Made by a program: the position numbers and the translations under genes
DNA from: Desulfobulbaceae bacterium
GTDB taxonomy: Bacteria; Desulfobacterota; Desulfobulbia; Desulfobulbales; Desulfurivibrionaceae
Length of the DNA: 64,000 nucleotides
Reading direction: 5' to 3'
NCBI GenBank assembly: GCA_004332195.1
Contig: SJBG01000008.1
Location: 38,207-102,206, forward strand
The notes under the pieces: generated by a model
The model's input: only the letters and a program-made list of their open reading frames with translations
Told to the model about the DNA's origin: nothing
Database searches by the model: none
Shown: positions 44,778 through 54,350 of the stretch, piece by piece
How positions within the stretch are numbered: position 1 is the first letter of the stretch
Layout of the letters: the number at the start of each line of letters is the position of its first letter

Positions 44778-45593
44778 TTAATCAAGAAAACAATGCGGCC
44801 TTAGCCGGTTATTTTCAGCGGTTTCCGCTCGATTGAAAGCCACCGCGTCGGTGTACTTTACTCCCTTGCCCCCGAAAATGTCCAGAGCGCTGCCGATGGT
44901 GACATCCAATCGGCCTTGACCAATCTCTCTGATCCGGTAAAGATCCTCAATTTTGGCCACCCCGCCGGCGTAGGTGGTAGGCAAGGGGGAGTGCGCGGCC
45001 AAGAGCTCCAGGAGGCCATCGTCCACCCCGCAACACTTGCCCTCAACATCAACAGCGTGAATCAGAAATTCGGCGCAATAATCGGCGAAATAGGCCAGAG
45101 AGGCGGCATCAACCGTCGTGGTGGTGAAGTTTTGCCAGCGATCGGTGACCACCAGGTAGCGGCCATCCCGCTTGCGGCAACTTAGATCAATGACCAGGCG
45201 TTCCCGCCCCACAGCCCGCGTCAGTTGCCGCAGACGATCGGTCAAAACCAGGCCGTCCCGGAAAACAAAGGAGGTCACAATCACCATCGCCGCCCCCCGA
45301 TCCAACCAGGCGGCGGCGTTGTCGACATTGATCCCGCCGCCGATTTGCAAGCCGCCGGGGTAGGCAGTCAGGGCCGCGACGGCCGCCGCCTGGTTGCCGG
45401 GGCCCAGCATGATCAGATGCCCGCCGGATAGTTCGTCCCGGCGGTACATGGCGGCATAGTAAGCTGCGGGATGGGGGGAACTAAAGTTGGTGGTCAGGGT
45501 ATCACTGCTGCCATCGGACAAGGTGGAACCGACAATCTGCTTAACCTTGCCGTCATGTAAGTCAACACAGGGCCGGAATTTCACGGTAAACAT
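44778..45593 (-). CDS. hisA: HisA-type isomerase, eukaryotic-like (ProFAR isomerase)
   Basis: 271 residues. TIM-barrel enzyme of histidine synthesis (ProFAR to PRFAR). The N-terminus 'FRPCVDLHDGKVKQIVGSTL' is the form seen in plant and fungal HIS6 and some bacteria, rather than the usual bacterial 'IPAIDLKDGKVVRL'. The second barrel half has 'GLQIGGGINVDNAAAWLDRGA' and 'PTTYAGGVAKIEDL'. Stand-alone, not in a his operon. The C-terminal 'FNRAETAENN' tail is family-typical for the eukaryotic form. Confidence 0.88.
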   Translation of the reverse strand: MFTVKFRPCVDLHDGKVKQIVGSTLSDGSSDTLTTNFSSPHPAAYYAAMYRRDELSGGHLIMLGPGNQAAAVAALTAYPGGLQIGGGINVDNAAAWLDRGAAMVIVTSFVFRDGLVLTDRLRQLTRAVGRERLVIDLSCRKRDGRYLVVTDRWQNFTTTTVDAASLAYFADYCAEFLIHAVDVEGKCCGVDDGLLELLAAHSPLPTTYAGGVAKIEDLYRIREIGQGRLDVTIGSALDIFGGKGVKYTDAVAFNRAETAENNRLRPHCFLD

Positions 45594-45647
45594 CCTTGGC
45601 TCTGGGGGCGCGAGCGAGACCCACCCCCCGGAAAGGCGATCCGCCCC

Positions 45648-46352
45648 CTAAAGGCCTTCTTTGACCATAAAGGTGATGGGATCAAGCTGCAGGCGGTCAC
45701 TTGCTCCACCGGTATTGTCCTTGATAATTTTCAGGTCGACCCAGGCGCTCTCGACATCGGGCTGCAACAAAACCACCGTATCGAAAAAATCGGCGACTTC
45801 GTGGCAGGGAGCAGGCACCCCCTCCGGACTGGTCCGCTCATCACCCCGATGACTAATCGCCGAAAACCAGATCTGCACATCCATCACCTGGGCTAGCTCC
45901 CGCAGATCACTCAGGGTTTCGGGGGCAACAACGGTGAAATCATAGCCATCCACCACGATACATCCGGGCCGGATAACATTTTGATAAACCAAATCATTGA
46001 GGCGCTCTTCCAGGCGAGAACGGGTGAAGGCGGTCGCCTTGAAGGTCATAATCATTCGGTTGCGCATGATCTCATCGTAAATCGCGTAGGGGTTGCAGAT
46101 TTTACAACCCGCGACGATATCCTTAAAAATATCGTCATACCAGATTCGGGTTTTCTCCAGACTTTGACCAATGCCGACATGGACCACTTGTCGACCGTTG
46201 AGCAAGGAATCCAGGGCAATCTGAACCAACATCGCGGTCTTACCAAGGCCAGCCCGCGCCATGACCAAACCCATTCGTGAACCGCTGGCGCTTTCGACTC
46301 CGAAGTTCAACTGACGAATCGGATTTTTGGCGATCAACTCCTGCTTAGACAT
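45648..46352 (-). CDS. P-loop ATPase of RecA/DnaB-like fold, unknown function
   Basis: 234 residues. Walker A 'ARAGLGKTAMLVQIALDSL' and Walker B-like 'PGCIVVDGYDF' with a RecA/KaiC core. No helicase loader or zinc motif. 'VHVGIGQSLEKTRIWYDDIF' and 'WFSAISHRGDER' may be family-specific. I recognise the fold but not the family; the gene may be a small regulator in Desulfobacterota. It lies between fusA (56 bp upstream on the same strand) and hisA (54 bp downstream), so co-transcription with fusA is likely. Confidence 0.6.
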   Translation of the reverse strand: MSKQELIAKNPIRQLNFGVESASGSRMGLVMARAGLGKTAMLVQIALDSLLNGRQVVHVGIGQSLEKTRIWYDDIFKDIVAGCKICNPYAIYDEIMRNRMIMTFKATAFTRSRLEERLNDLVYQNVIRPGCIVVDGYDFTVVAPETLSDLRELAQVMDVQIWFSAISHRGDERTSPEGVPAPCHEVADFFDTVVLLQPDVESAWVDLKIIKDNTGGASDRLQLDPITFMVKEGL

Positions 46353-46408
46353 AACGGCAGCCCCCTCGTATTTCGTATATCTCGTAAAACGGCTAAATTT
46401 TCAAATGG

Positions 46409-48487
46409 TTATTTCTTCTCTTTTTCTTTTTTGGCCTCGGCAATAAGCTGCTCGGAGACGCTCTTGGGTACCGACCTATAGGCAGCAAACTCCATGGTGA
46501 ACTCCGCCTTGCCCTGGGTCATGGAGCGCAGATAAGTAGAGTAACCGAACATCTCGGAAAGGGGAACCTCGGCCTCAATCACCGTGTAATTCTCCTCCTC
46601 GGTGGTTCCAATGACTATCCCCCGCCGCTGGTTAATGCTGCCCATGACCGCCCCCTGAAACTCGGTGGGCCCTTCCACCGCAACCTTCATGATTGGCTCC
46701 ATGATTACCGGCTTGGCCTTGAGGTATCCCTCACGAAAGGCCCCAATGGCCGCCTGCTGAAAGGCGATGTCGGAAGAGTCCACCGCATGGGCGGCGCCGT
46801 CATTGATCACACAGCGCACCCGGGTGATGGGAGCACCGATCAAGGAGCCCTTGACCTTGGCCTTTTGGAAACCCTTGTCGCAGGAACCGATGAACTCGCG
46901 GGGGATAGACCCGCCGACAATTTTATCGACAAATTCGTATTCACCCTCTTCCAGCGGCTCCACAAAGCCGGCCACTCGGCCAAACTGGCCGGCGCCGCCG
47001 GTCTGCTTTTTGTGCGTGTAGTTGAAATCGCCCCGTTGCGTGATGGTTTCACGATAGGCGACCTGAGGGGCGCCGACTTCCACGACGGCGCTGTATTCCC
47101 GTTTCATTCGCTCAACATAAACTTCCAGGTGCAACTCGCCCATGCCGGAAATAATGGTCTCGTTGGTTTCAACGTCAACGAAGGTTTTGAAGGTGGGATC
47201 TTCCTTGGTGAAGCGGCTCAAGGCCTTGGACATACTGATCTGGGCTTTGTTGTCAACCGGCTTGATCGCCAGCGAAATAACCGGATTGGGCACGTGCATG
47301 GAGCTCATCGAATAGTTGAGGGTCCCATCGGTGAAGGTATCGCCAGTGGCACAATCAACCCCAAACAGGGCCACGATATCGCCGGCTCCGGAAACGTCGA
47401 TATCCTCCATCTGATCGGAGTGCATCCGAACCAGGCGCCCAACTTTGATTTTTTTACCGGTCCGGGCGTTGACAATAAAATCACCCTTTTTCATGGTTCC
47501 CTGATAGGTCCGCAGGTAGGTAAGCTGTCCGTAGCGGCCGTCTTCCAGCTTGAAGGCCAGGGCCAGCAGCGGACCCTGGGGATCGCCGATTACCGCCACC
47601 TCGGCCTCGCTCTGGTCCAGATCAAGAGCGTAGTTGGTGACATCCAGGGGAGCAGGCAGGTAATCAGTCACTCCGTCCAGCATGGTCTGGATGCCCTTGT
47701 TCTTGTAAGCCGAGCCCATCATGACCGGAGTCAGCTCCAGAGACAGCGTGCCCCGGCGAATGGCGGCACAAATCATTTCCTCACTGGGACTGCCCTCCAG
47801 CATCGCCTCCATCAATTCGTCGGAAAACATTGAGGCGGCATCCAGCATGATTTCCCGCTGCTCTTCAGCTGCTGCCCGCAGGTTGGCGGGAATTTCTGTC
47901 TCACGGATTTCATCGCCGTTTGCCCCCTCAAAATAAATAGCCTTCATTCGGACCAGGTCCACCACTCCGCGGAGATCGGCCTCCAGACCAATGGGCAGTT
48001 GAATGGCCACGGCATTAAGGCTGAGCTTGTCGCGCAACTGCCGGATAACCCGCTGCGGATTGGCGCCGGTCCGATCACACTTGTTAATGAAGGCAATGCG
48101 AGGGACCCGATAGCGCGTCATCTGGCGATTAACCGTAATACTCTGGGACTGCACCCCACCCACCGAACAGAGCACCAGCACAGCCCCATCCAGTACTCGC
48201 AGAGCCCGTTCCACCTCGATGGTGAAATCAACGTGACCGGGAGTATCGATGATGTTAATCGAGTGTCCGTTCCAGTTGCAGTAGGTAGCGGCAGACGCGA
48301 TGGTAATACCACGTTCCCGTTCCAGCTCCATGGAGTCCATGGTGGCCCCGACCCCATCCTTGCCGCGAACTTCGTGAACCGTGTGAATCCTCTTGGTAAA
48401 ATATAAAATACGTTCAGTCAGGGTGGTCTTGCCTGAATCAATATGGGCGCTGATCCCGATGTTCCGAACTTTAACCAAATCTTTCAT
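46409..48487 (-). CDS. fusA: Elongation factor G, spdEFG1/mitochondrial-like type
   Basis: 692 residues, five domains complete. G1 '[15 protein letters not shown]', switch II 'DTPGHVDFT', domain IV with '[10 protein letters not shown]' and domain V near '[21 protein letters not shown]'. The G-domain segment '[37 protein letters not shown]' resembles the spdEFG1/mtEFG1 subgroup (QSQS rather than EPQS). In that subgroup translocation and ribosome recycling are split between two EF-Gs, so a partner is expected elsewhere. The G4 motif is NKCD where most have NKMD or NKLD. It is not in a str operon here. Confidence 0.93.
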   Translation of the reverse strand: MKDLVKVRNIGISAHIDSGKTTLTERILYFTKRIHTVHEVRGKDGVGATMDSMELERERGITIASAATYCNWNGHSINIIDTPGHVDFTIEVERALRVLDGAVLVLCSVGGVQSQSITVNRQMTRYRVPRIAFINKCDRTGANPQRVIRQLRDKLSLNAVAIQLPIGLEADLRGVVDLVRMKAIYFEGANGDEIRETEIPANLRAAAEEQREIMLDAASMFSDELMEAMLEGSPSEEMICAAIRRGTLSLELTPVMMGSAYKNKGIQTMLDGVTDYLPAPLDVTNYALDLDQSEAEVAVIGDPQGPLLALAFKLEDGRYGQLTYLRTYQGTMKKGDFIVNARTGKKIKVGRLVRMHSDQMEDIDVSGAGDIVALFGVDCATGDTFTDGTLNYSMSSMHVPNPVISLAIKPVDNKAQISMSKALSRFTKEDPTFKTFVDVETNETIISGMGELHLEVYVERMKREYSAVVEVGAPQVAYRETITQRGDFNYTHKKQTGGAGQFGRVAGFVEPLEEGEYEFVDKIVGGSIPREFIGSCDKGFQKAKVKGSLIGAPITRVRCVINDGAAHAVDSSDIAFQQAAIGAFREGYLKAKPVIMEPIMKVAVEGPTEFQGAVMGSINQRRGIVIGTTEEENYTVIEAEVPLSEMFGYSTYLRSMTQGKAEFTMEFAAYRSVPKSVSEQLIAEAKKEKEKK

Positions 48488-48577
48488 GGTGCTTTCCTCG
48501 GTTGTTGGCTTCGTTGTTGCTGGTTGTCTTTGGGTTACTTTTTACTTTTCTTTGCACTTCTCACTTTTGGGGCCACT

Positions 48578-48618
48578 AAAGAAAACCCGCCGCTGCCGCA
48601 GTTCGCGACAACGGCGGG
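48578..48618 (-). terminator. Terminator after tRNA-Phe
   Basis: On the minus strand, CCCGCCG (48618-48612) pairs with CGGCGGG (48592-48586), followed by TTTTCTTT. It separates tRNA-Phe from fusA. Confidence 0.85.
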
Positions 48619-48632
48619 CTTGATGGGTCTAA

Positions 48633-48708
48633 TGGTGCCGGGACCAGGAATCGAACCAGGGACACTCGGATTTTCAGTCCGATGCTCTACCAACTGAGCT
48701 ATCCCGGC
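48633..48708 (-). tRNA. tRNA-Phe (anticodon GAA)
   Basis: 76 nt. Acceptor GCCGGGA / TCCCGGC, D-arm AGCTCAGTTGGTAGAGC, anticodon loop CTGAAAA with GAA, T-arm GGTTCGATTCC, and encoded CCA. All stems pair well. Confidence 0.97.
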
Positions 48709-48884
48709 ATTCTCATAGCAAAACGAAACAATCTTTTTTATTTAAATACCGACGAAATGTCAACAGTTTTCTGGTCACTCCGCCCCTTTAGCAAAAGAAG
48801 ACGCCTGGTTGAGGATCGGTCGATGCCGACGCCGCTCATTACCGACGCACCTTCATGCTGCCGTTTCGCACCGTGAAAAACCTG

Positions 48885-51440
48885 CTAAACTGCCGCGGTC
48901 CGGCTCCAGACCTTTAATACCCGCGCCGCGGCCACTTGTGTTTGATCCAGTCCGCATAAAGCAGCGGCAACCTCCAAAGGTTTGACCGTGGGCCGACCAA
49001 CCTCCTGCCAGAGTAGCAACTCCAGCTCGGCAGCATCAGAAGTGAGGCAATCATGAACCATGGGTCGGATATCCATGGTGCGATTTACCCCTTTGCGTCG
49101 CACTGTCACCGTAAATTCCTTGGAACTAAGCAAGTTTTCGGTCCAAGCGGGATCAATAGTAACCGGCAGACTGATGCGATACCGGGAGAGCAACCGTCTC
49201 GGTTGGCGGCGGTGGCCGGGCTTAAGCGAGATTACCGCCAACCCGGCCGGCAATTGGCGATTCAAGTCCGCTCGGGCCTGTTCAAGGTTGGTCAGGGTAT
49301 GGGTCAACCCCAACCAGAGAAACTCATCCAGGCTTTCAGTGCCCAAGGGCAAAGCCGACCCGAAGGAAACCTTGGGACTGGGATTAAACCCTTGGCTAAA
49401 AGCCAGCGGCCAACCCGCCCGACAAAACGCCCGCAAAAAGACTTGCAGGATCTCCAGGTGGCCTAAAAGCCGGGCCTCGGCCCGGCGGGCATAAGTCAAG
49501 CGATAGCCGACCGCAGTCGCTCCCTTTGGGATGGTTGATGATTTTTGTTCATCCATCCCTCGGTTGGCTGATGATTTTTGCTCATTTGTCGCCGGTTTGC
49601 TGTTGTCGGCAGTTTGGTGTTTAAAAACCACGGGTTTGATCGTTTTGAAATCACACAACCCGCACTTGCTGCAGCTATGAACCCGACAATCCGGGGTGGA
49701 GGTTTCGGTCAGGGCTTTTTGGTATTCCTCGGCCAGAAAACGGCGATCAACCCCGGAATCGAGATGGTCCCAAGGCAGAGGTTCATCGAGCTCACGGCGA
49801 CGTAGATAAGCGGCAAGGTCGATTCCGAGTCCGGCGGCAGCTTTCTGCCATCGTTCAAGACGAAAATGATCGGACCAGGCATCTAAACGAGCCCCGTCCC
49901 GCCAGGCTTGCTCCACCAAAGCGGTCAGGCGCCGATCGCCACGACTAAAAACTCCTTCAAGAAAGCTCTGGTGCGGATCATGCCACTTGAGCTTGATTTT
50001 TTTATTGGGCAGTCGCCTTTTAAGAAAATTAATCCGGGCAAAACCCTCCTCCATCGTCAACTGAGGCTCACGCTCAAAAGGGGTATGGGGCTTGGGCACA
50101 AAGATTGCGCTGCTAAGCGTTACCTGACAACGCCCGGCGGGTCCGGTGCGCAGCACTTTGGTGGCCAGATTGACAATGGCGGCCACATCCTCCTCGGTTT
50201 CAGTGGGCAGGCCAAACATGAAATAAAGCTTGATCAACTTCCAACCCAGAGCGTAAGCGCTGCCACTGGCATTCAGCAGGTCTTCCTCGCTGATCTCCTT
50301 GTTGATCACCCGGCGCAGTCGGTCACTGCCCGCCTCGGGGGCCAGGGTGAATCCGGTTTTGCGTACCCGCTGGATTTGTTCCATCATCGCCGGGGTCAGA
50401 GTCCCTACCCGCATTGAAGGCAGGGAGACGGAAACTCGCAAAGGGCTCAGGTTATCCATCAGCTTGACCAGCAGATCGTTGATACAGGCATAATCTCCGG
50501 TGCTCAGAGAAAGCAGCGCCACCTCCGCAAAACCGGTTTGCTGAACTCTCGCCAGAGTCTCTGTGAGTACCCGTTGCGGATCTCTTTCCCGTACCGGCCG
50601 ACTGATAATGCCCGCCTGACAAAAGCGACAGCCTCGGGTACACCCCCGGGCGATTTCCACCGCCAAGCGGTCATGAACGATTCGAGTGGCCGGAACCAGC
50701 GGTGACCAAGATCTTTCCTGTTGATTAAGATCGGCCAAAACCCGTCGGCGCACCGGGGGGAGGTCGGGACGCAGGACCTTAATGCCGAGAAAGTTAGCCC
50801 CGACATCATAGCGGGGCGCAAAAAAGGCGGGGACGTAGACACCCTCAATCCCGGCCAGTGCGGTTAACAGACGATCCCGGGAAAGTCTTTTCTCTTTGCC
50901 CTGCTGAACTATCGCCAGCATTTCCAGCAAAGCCTCCTCGCCATCACCCAACAAAATGGCATCGAAAAATTCAGCCACCGGCTCGGGATGAAAGGCGCAG
51001 GGGCCGCCGCCGATCACCAAGGGATGGCCCTCATCGCGGGCCATCGCCCGCAACGGTAAACCGGCAAGATCAAGAATGGTCAGGACATTGGTGTAGCAAA
51101 GCTCGTAGGGCAGAGTAACCCCTAAAACATCAAACTCCGCCAGGGGATGGCGTGATTCCAGAGAAAAAAGCGGGAGTTTGGCGCTACGCAAAACCGCTTC
51201 CAGGTCAAGATCCGGGGCATAAACCCGTTCCGCCAGCCACTGGGGCCGCTGATTGACAAGATGGTAGAGAATCTGTAAGCCCTGATGGGACATCCCGATT
51301 TCATAGAGATCGGGAAAGGCAAATACTACCCGCAGGCGGGCATCTTGCCAGGGTTTCCTGATCATATTAAACTCGTTGCCGCAATAACGGCCAGGGCGAT
51401 TCACCTGGGACAGCAAGGCGTCACAATCCACAGTGGGCAT
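48885..51440 (-). CDS. B12-binding radical SAM protein fused to a DUF2344 domain
   Basis: About 851 residues from ATG 51440 with a GGAGAT site (the track adds a TTG). N-terminal B12-binding-like region, then a radical SAM core with the cluster motif CxxxCxxC in 'CTRGCRFCQAGIISRP'. After about residue 625 comes a polar, repeat-derived linker ('DNSKPATNEQKSSANRG'), then a C-terminal DUF2344 domain ('YRLTYARRAEARLLGHLEILQVFLRAFCRAGWPLAFSQGF'). This corresponds to the TIGR03960/TIGR03936 fusion. No biochemical role is established. RNase G, a frequent neighbour, is not present. Confidence 0.88.
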   Translation of the reverse strand: MPTVDCDALLSQVNRPGRYCGNEFNMIRKPWQDARLRVVFAFPDLYEIGMSHQGLQILYHLVNQRPQWLAERVYAPDLDLEAVLRSAKLPLFSLESRHPLAEFDVLGVTLPYELCYTNVLTILDLAGLPLRAMARDEGHPLVIGGGPCAFHPEPVAEFFDAILLGDGEEALLEMLAIVQQGKEKRLSRDRLLTALAGIEGVYVPAFFAPRYDVGANFLGIKVLRPDLPPVRRRVLADLNQQERSWSPLVPATRIVHDRLAVEIARGCTRGCRFCQAGIISRPVRERDPQRVLTETLARVQQTGFAEVALLSLSTGDYACINDLLVKLMDNLSPLRVSVSLPSMRVGTLTPAMMEQIQRVRKTGFTLAPEAGSDRLRRVINKEISEEDLLNASGSAYALGWKLIKLYFMFGLPTETEEDVAAIVNLATKVLRTGPAGRCQVTLSSAIFVPKPHTPFEREPQLTMEEGFARINFLKRRLPNKKIKLKWHDPHQSFLEGVFSRGDRRLTALVEQAWRDGARLDAWSDHFRLERWQKAAAGLGIDLAAYLRRRELDEPLPWDHLDSGVDRRFLAEEYQKALTETSTPDCRVHSCSKCGLCDFKTIKPVVFKHQTADNSKPATNEQKSSANRGMDEQKSSTIPKGATAVGYRLTYARRAEARLLGHLEILQVFLRAFCRAGWPLAFSQGFNPSPKVSFGSALPLGTESLDEFLWLGLTHTLTNLEQARADLNRQLPAGLAVISLKPGHRRQPRRLLSRYRISLPVTIDPAWTENLLSSKEFTVTVRRKGVNRTMDIRPMVHDCLTSDAAELELLLWQEVGRPTVKPLEVAAALCGLDQTQVAAARVLKVWSRTAAV

Positions 51441-51500
51441 CAATAAATCTCCGGGGGTAAAATCGGCGTAATCTTGTAACCCTTATTTCTTTACAGACCC

Positions 51501-52466
51501 TTATTGCACTGGTTGGCGCTCGAAGTTGCGGGGGATGGGAAGATAAAAGTCGGTGGCGCTCAGGCCGCAGTCGGTAAGCAGATCGCTCAGGCGAATGGTC
51601 ATGCTTAAACCGTGGTGGTTGCGGGATTGCACGTCAATGCGGTGAGGCAACAATACCTTCTCACCGTTTCCAGCCACAACCACCGAGCGAAAGTCCGCGT
51701 AGATTATCTCCGTTGATTGACGATCGTCAGGGCCATAAAGCCGGATCCGCCGCAGCAACCAGCCTGCGGCGGGATCGTCTTCAGTTGACTCTTCGCCCGT
51801 TCCGGGAGCAAAGAGCAGGCGGGCCCCGGGCGGGTCGGCCACCTCCAGCCAATATCCTTCCCAGGTAGTATCCTGGTAAACCCCAATAATCTCCGAGGCA
51901 AAGGGCATTCCACCGCTGAACCAGGCAAAAAGGGAATAGGGCAAGCCGGCCGCCGTCAAACCGGCAGGCAAGTGACGACTGAAAGCCTCGGCCGTGGTTG
52001 GACCTTCGTAAATCTTGGCTTCCGGGATTACGATCAAGCGAAAGGTTGCGCCATCGGTGATCAGGGCCAACACCGGTCGCCCCAAAGGATCAAGACCGAT
52101 AAATTTCAGGCTGGCCGGCGGTATGAGCTGAAGATAACCGGGCAATACGCCGGAGCGCAGCAAGGTTCGCCAACTAAGCTCAGCGGCGGCATCGAGACAC
52201 TGTAAACGTTCTTGCCGCTGGGCCACGGCGGCAAGGAAGGTGGCTTCAACGACTAAACGCTTGTCAGCCAACAATGGTTCACCAATGGGAGCGCGAACCG
52301 CGCAACCGGTCAAAAATAAAAGCAGTAGCCCCCAGATCCACAAATAATGGCAAATCAGCCCGCCGTCACCACCAGTACTACCATTATCGCCGCCATTGCC
52401 TCCGACGACGATCATTGCTTTCTGCCGGTTGTTGCCGGCGCCCCTGGCATTCTGCCCCCGCCTCAC
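51501..52466 (-). CDS. Lipoprotein, LolB/DUF4292-like
   Basis: 321 residues as drawn from a GTG with AGGGTGAAG upstream. A lipobox ('LLLLFLTGCAV') ends at about residue 55, unusually far in; the N-terminal 35 residues include a Gly/Asp-rich stretch ('GGNGGDNGSTGGDGG') that may be untranslated or a repeat expansion. The mature part looks like the half-barrel lipid carrier fold. It follows the TPR lipoprotein gene by 12 bp, so the two probably act together at the outer membrane. Start uncertain. Confidence 0.65.
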   Translation of the reverse strand: MRRGQNARGAGNNRQKAMIVVGGNGGDNGSTGGDGGLICHYLWIWGLLLLFLTGCAVRAPIGEPLLADKRLVVEATFLAAVAQRQERLQCLDAAAELSWRTLLRSGVLPGYLQLIPPASLKFIGLDPLGRPVLALITDGATFRLIVIPEAKIYEGPTTAEAFSRHLPAGLTAAGLPYSLFAWFSGGMPFASEIIGVYQDTTWEGYWLEVADPPGARLLFAPGTGEESTEDDPAAGWLLRRIRLYGPDDRQSTEIIYADFRSVVVAGNGEKVLLPHRIDVQSRNHHGLSMTIRLSDLLTDCGLSATDFYLPIPRNFERQPVQ

Positions 52467-52478
52467 TTGCTCTTCACC

Positions 52479-54290
52479 CTACATCAGTTCCTCAATTTTG
52501 TTTTTGATGGCCCGATACTTCTCGCCATCGCTCTCCGGATCGAGCAACTCCAAGGCCCGACGATAAGCGTTAAGGGCATCCTCGCGCTGACTCAACTTGC
52601 GGTAAGCATCACCCAGGTGATCATAAAGTTCAGGGTCATCAGCCAGTAACTCCACCGCCAGCTCCAACTCCGCTACCGCCCGATGATAATCTCCCAGGCG
52701 GTAAAAAACCCAACCTAAACTGTTGCGAATGGCCCCATCTTCGGGCCTGAGTCGAACTGCCTCTTTGATGTAGATCAAGGCCTGTTCCAAATTCTCCCCT
52801 CGATCGGCCCAGGTATAACCGACATAATTCAGGGCGTAAGGATTTTGCGGATCCAGGGCGATTACCCTCTGCATCTTGTCCATGGCCCCGGCGATATTTC
52901 CGATTCGATCAAGATAACGAGCGTATTCAAGCAAGACCGGGGCGATGGGACCTAATTCCCGCAGGGCACGTTCAAAGACTCGCACCCCTTGGCCGGCGTC
53001 GTGAAGCTCGATATGGAGCAAAGCCAGAGTGACGTAGAAACTCAAATAACGATGATCAGGGTCGCCCAGGGCCCTGGTCAACACTTGAGCGGCAGCGACC
53101 GGTTGACTGCTGGCGTAGTAAAGCCGAGCCGCCATTAAAACCGCATCTTCGTAACCGTAATCCCCGGACCGGACTTCTTCTAACAAGAGGTGAGCCCGGT
53201 CGACCCGGTCCAAGCGATAATAAACTGTAACCATCAGAGAGCGGATCGCGTCCAGGCGAGGCTCATCACCAGTTATGGTATAGAGCAGGGCTAAAGACTC
53301 TTTGAGGCGACCTTCATCGAGCAAAATCCGGGCAATGGTTAGATCGACATGGTCACGATGATCAGGGTCGGTGATATAGTGGCGCAACTCGGCTAACTCA
53401 GTCAAAGCCGCATCGACTCGATTCAGGCGCAGATAAGTGTCGGCCAGCAAGCTCCGAGCCCTTTTATCTGTAGGGTCATCGGCGATTATCTGTTGATACA
53501 GGCGCCGACTTTCCTCGTAAAGTCCGGCGCTCGTGTAAGCCGCCGCGACCTCTTGGGCCAAGAGCGGCGACCAGTTCAAGACCAGAGCCCGCTCATAGGC
53601 CGCCATGGCTGATGTGACTTGCTCAAGCTCCAGATAAAGCCGAGCCAGGTAATAATGACCCGGAAAAAAATCGGGGTGTTGGGCAACCAGTTCTTCCAGT
53701 AGAGCCAGGGCCTTTAGCGGTTGATCGTCACCAACATACAACTTCCCCAGTAGCAGCATGATTTTGGCATTGCCCGGGTCAATCGCCAGAATCTCCCGGT
53801 AGATGGCGGCGGCCTTCAGGGACTCACCGACAACGGTGTGGAGATTGGCAAGCAGGGCGAGAGTATCGATATCGTCCGGTTGCAACTCAGCCATCCGCTG
53901 GGCCCAGACGATGGCTTCCTGGCGCTGGTTCTGGCGCAATAACAGCATGGTCAAACTGCGCATCACATGAACGGCCGTGCGATCGCGAAGCAGGACTTGC
54001 TGGTAAGCGTAGCGGGCTTCATCCAGACGACCGGCCAACTCGGCGCTTTTACCCCGGATAAAATAAAAATAAGCGCTGCCTGGACTCACGGCATCATCCC
54101 CGGGCGCCAGATCTGGGGGTTCTAGTTTTGCCACATAACCAGGAGTCTCCTTGTGAGGTGCGACTATCTCGGGGGCCATGTCGGGTCGCAATCCGCAGCC
54201 CCCGGCCGCCAGCAAAACCGCAACCAACAACAAAGTTGTAAAAAGCGGTGGTCTATTCCCTCTTGTGCTTATACTTATGCTCATGCTCAT
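52479..54290 (-). CDS. Tetratricopeptide-repeat lipoprotein
   Basis: 603 residues. Signal peptide with lipobox 'LLVAVLLAAGGC', then at least ten TPR units across the length, e.g. 'AYFYFIRGKSAELAGRLDEARYAYQQVLL' and 'AIRNSLGWVFYRLGDYHRAVAELELAVEL'. Probably an outer-membrane scaffold. The start lies in a hexanucleotide repeat region inside the 3' end of tmk (38-bp overlap); several ATGs in that repeat ('MSMSISIS') could initiate. Confidence 0.85.
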   Translation of the reverse strand: MSMSISISTRGNRPPLFTTLLLVAVLLAAGGCGLRPDMAPEIVAPHKETPGYVAKLEPPDLAPGDDAVSPGSAYFYFIRGKSAELAGRLDEARYAYQQVLLRDRTAVHVMRSLTMLLLRQNQRQEAIVWAQRMAELQPDDIDTLALLANLHTVVGESLKAAAIYREILAIDPGNAKIMLLLGKLYVGDDQPLKALALLEELVAQHPDFFPGHYYLARLYLELEQVTSAMAAYERALVLNWSPLLAQEVAAAYTSAGLYEESRRLYQQIIADDPTDKRARSLLADTYLRLNRVDAALTELAELRHYITDPDHRDHVDLTIARILLDEGRLKESLALLYTITGDEPRLDAIRSLMVTVYYRLDRVDRAHLLLEEVRSGDYGYEDAVLMAARLYYASSQPVAAAQVLTRALGDPDHRYLSFYVTLALLHIELHDAGQGVRVFERALRELGPIAPVLLEYARYLDRIGNIAGAMDKMQRVIALDPQNPYALNYVGYTWADRGENLEQALIYIKEAVRLRPEDGAIRNSLGWVFYRLGDYHRAVAELELAVELLADDPELYDHLGDAYRKLSQREDALNAYRRALELLDPESDGEKYRAIKNKIEELM

Positions 54291-54350
54291 GCTCGCCTGT
54301 GCTTACGCTTGTGTTCTTTGCCTCTTGTTCATGCTTATGCTCGTACTCGT
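54253..54350. repeat. Imperfect hexamer repeat spanning the tmk 3' end and TPR gene start
   Basis: Repeats of TTATGC/TCATGC type (plus strand), e.g. CTTATGCTCATGCTCATGCTC. In one frame it encodes the EHEHEHKYKHK tail of Tmk and in another the MSMSISIS start of the TPR lipoprotein. Confidence 0.85.

Noticed and set aside
44639-44836. 65-aa plus-strand ORF after the response regulator
   Set aside because: Begins in the regulator's frameshifted end and overlaps hisA antisense; no independent support.
46787-47833. 348-aa plus-strand ORF within fusA
   Set aside because: Antisense of a highly conserved EF-G; no domain or ribosome site.
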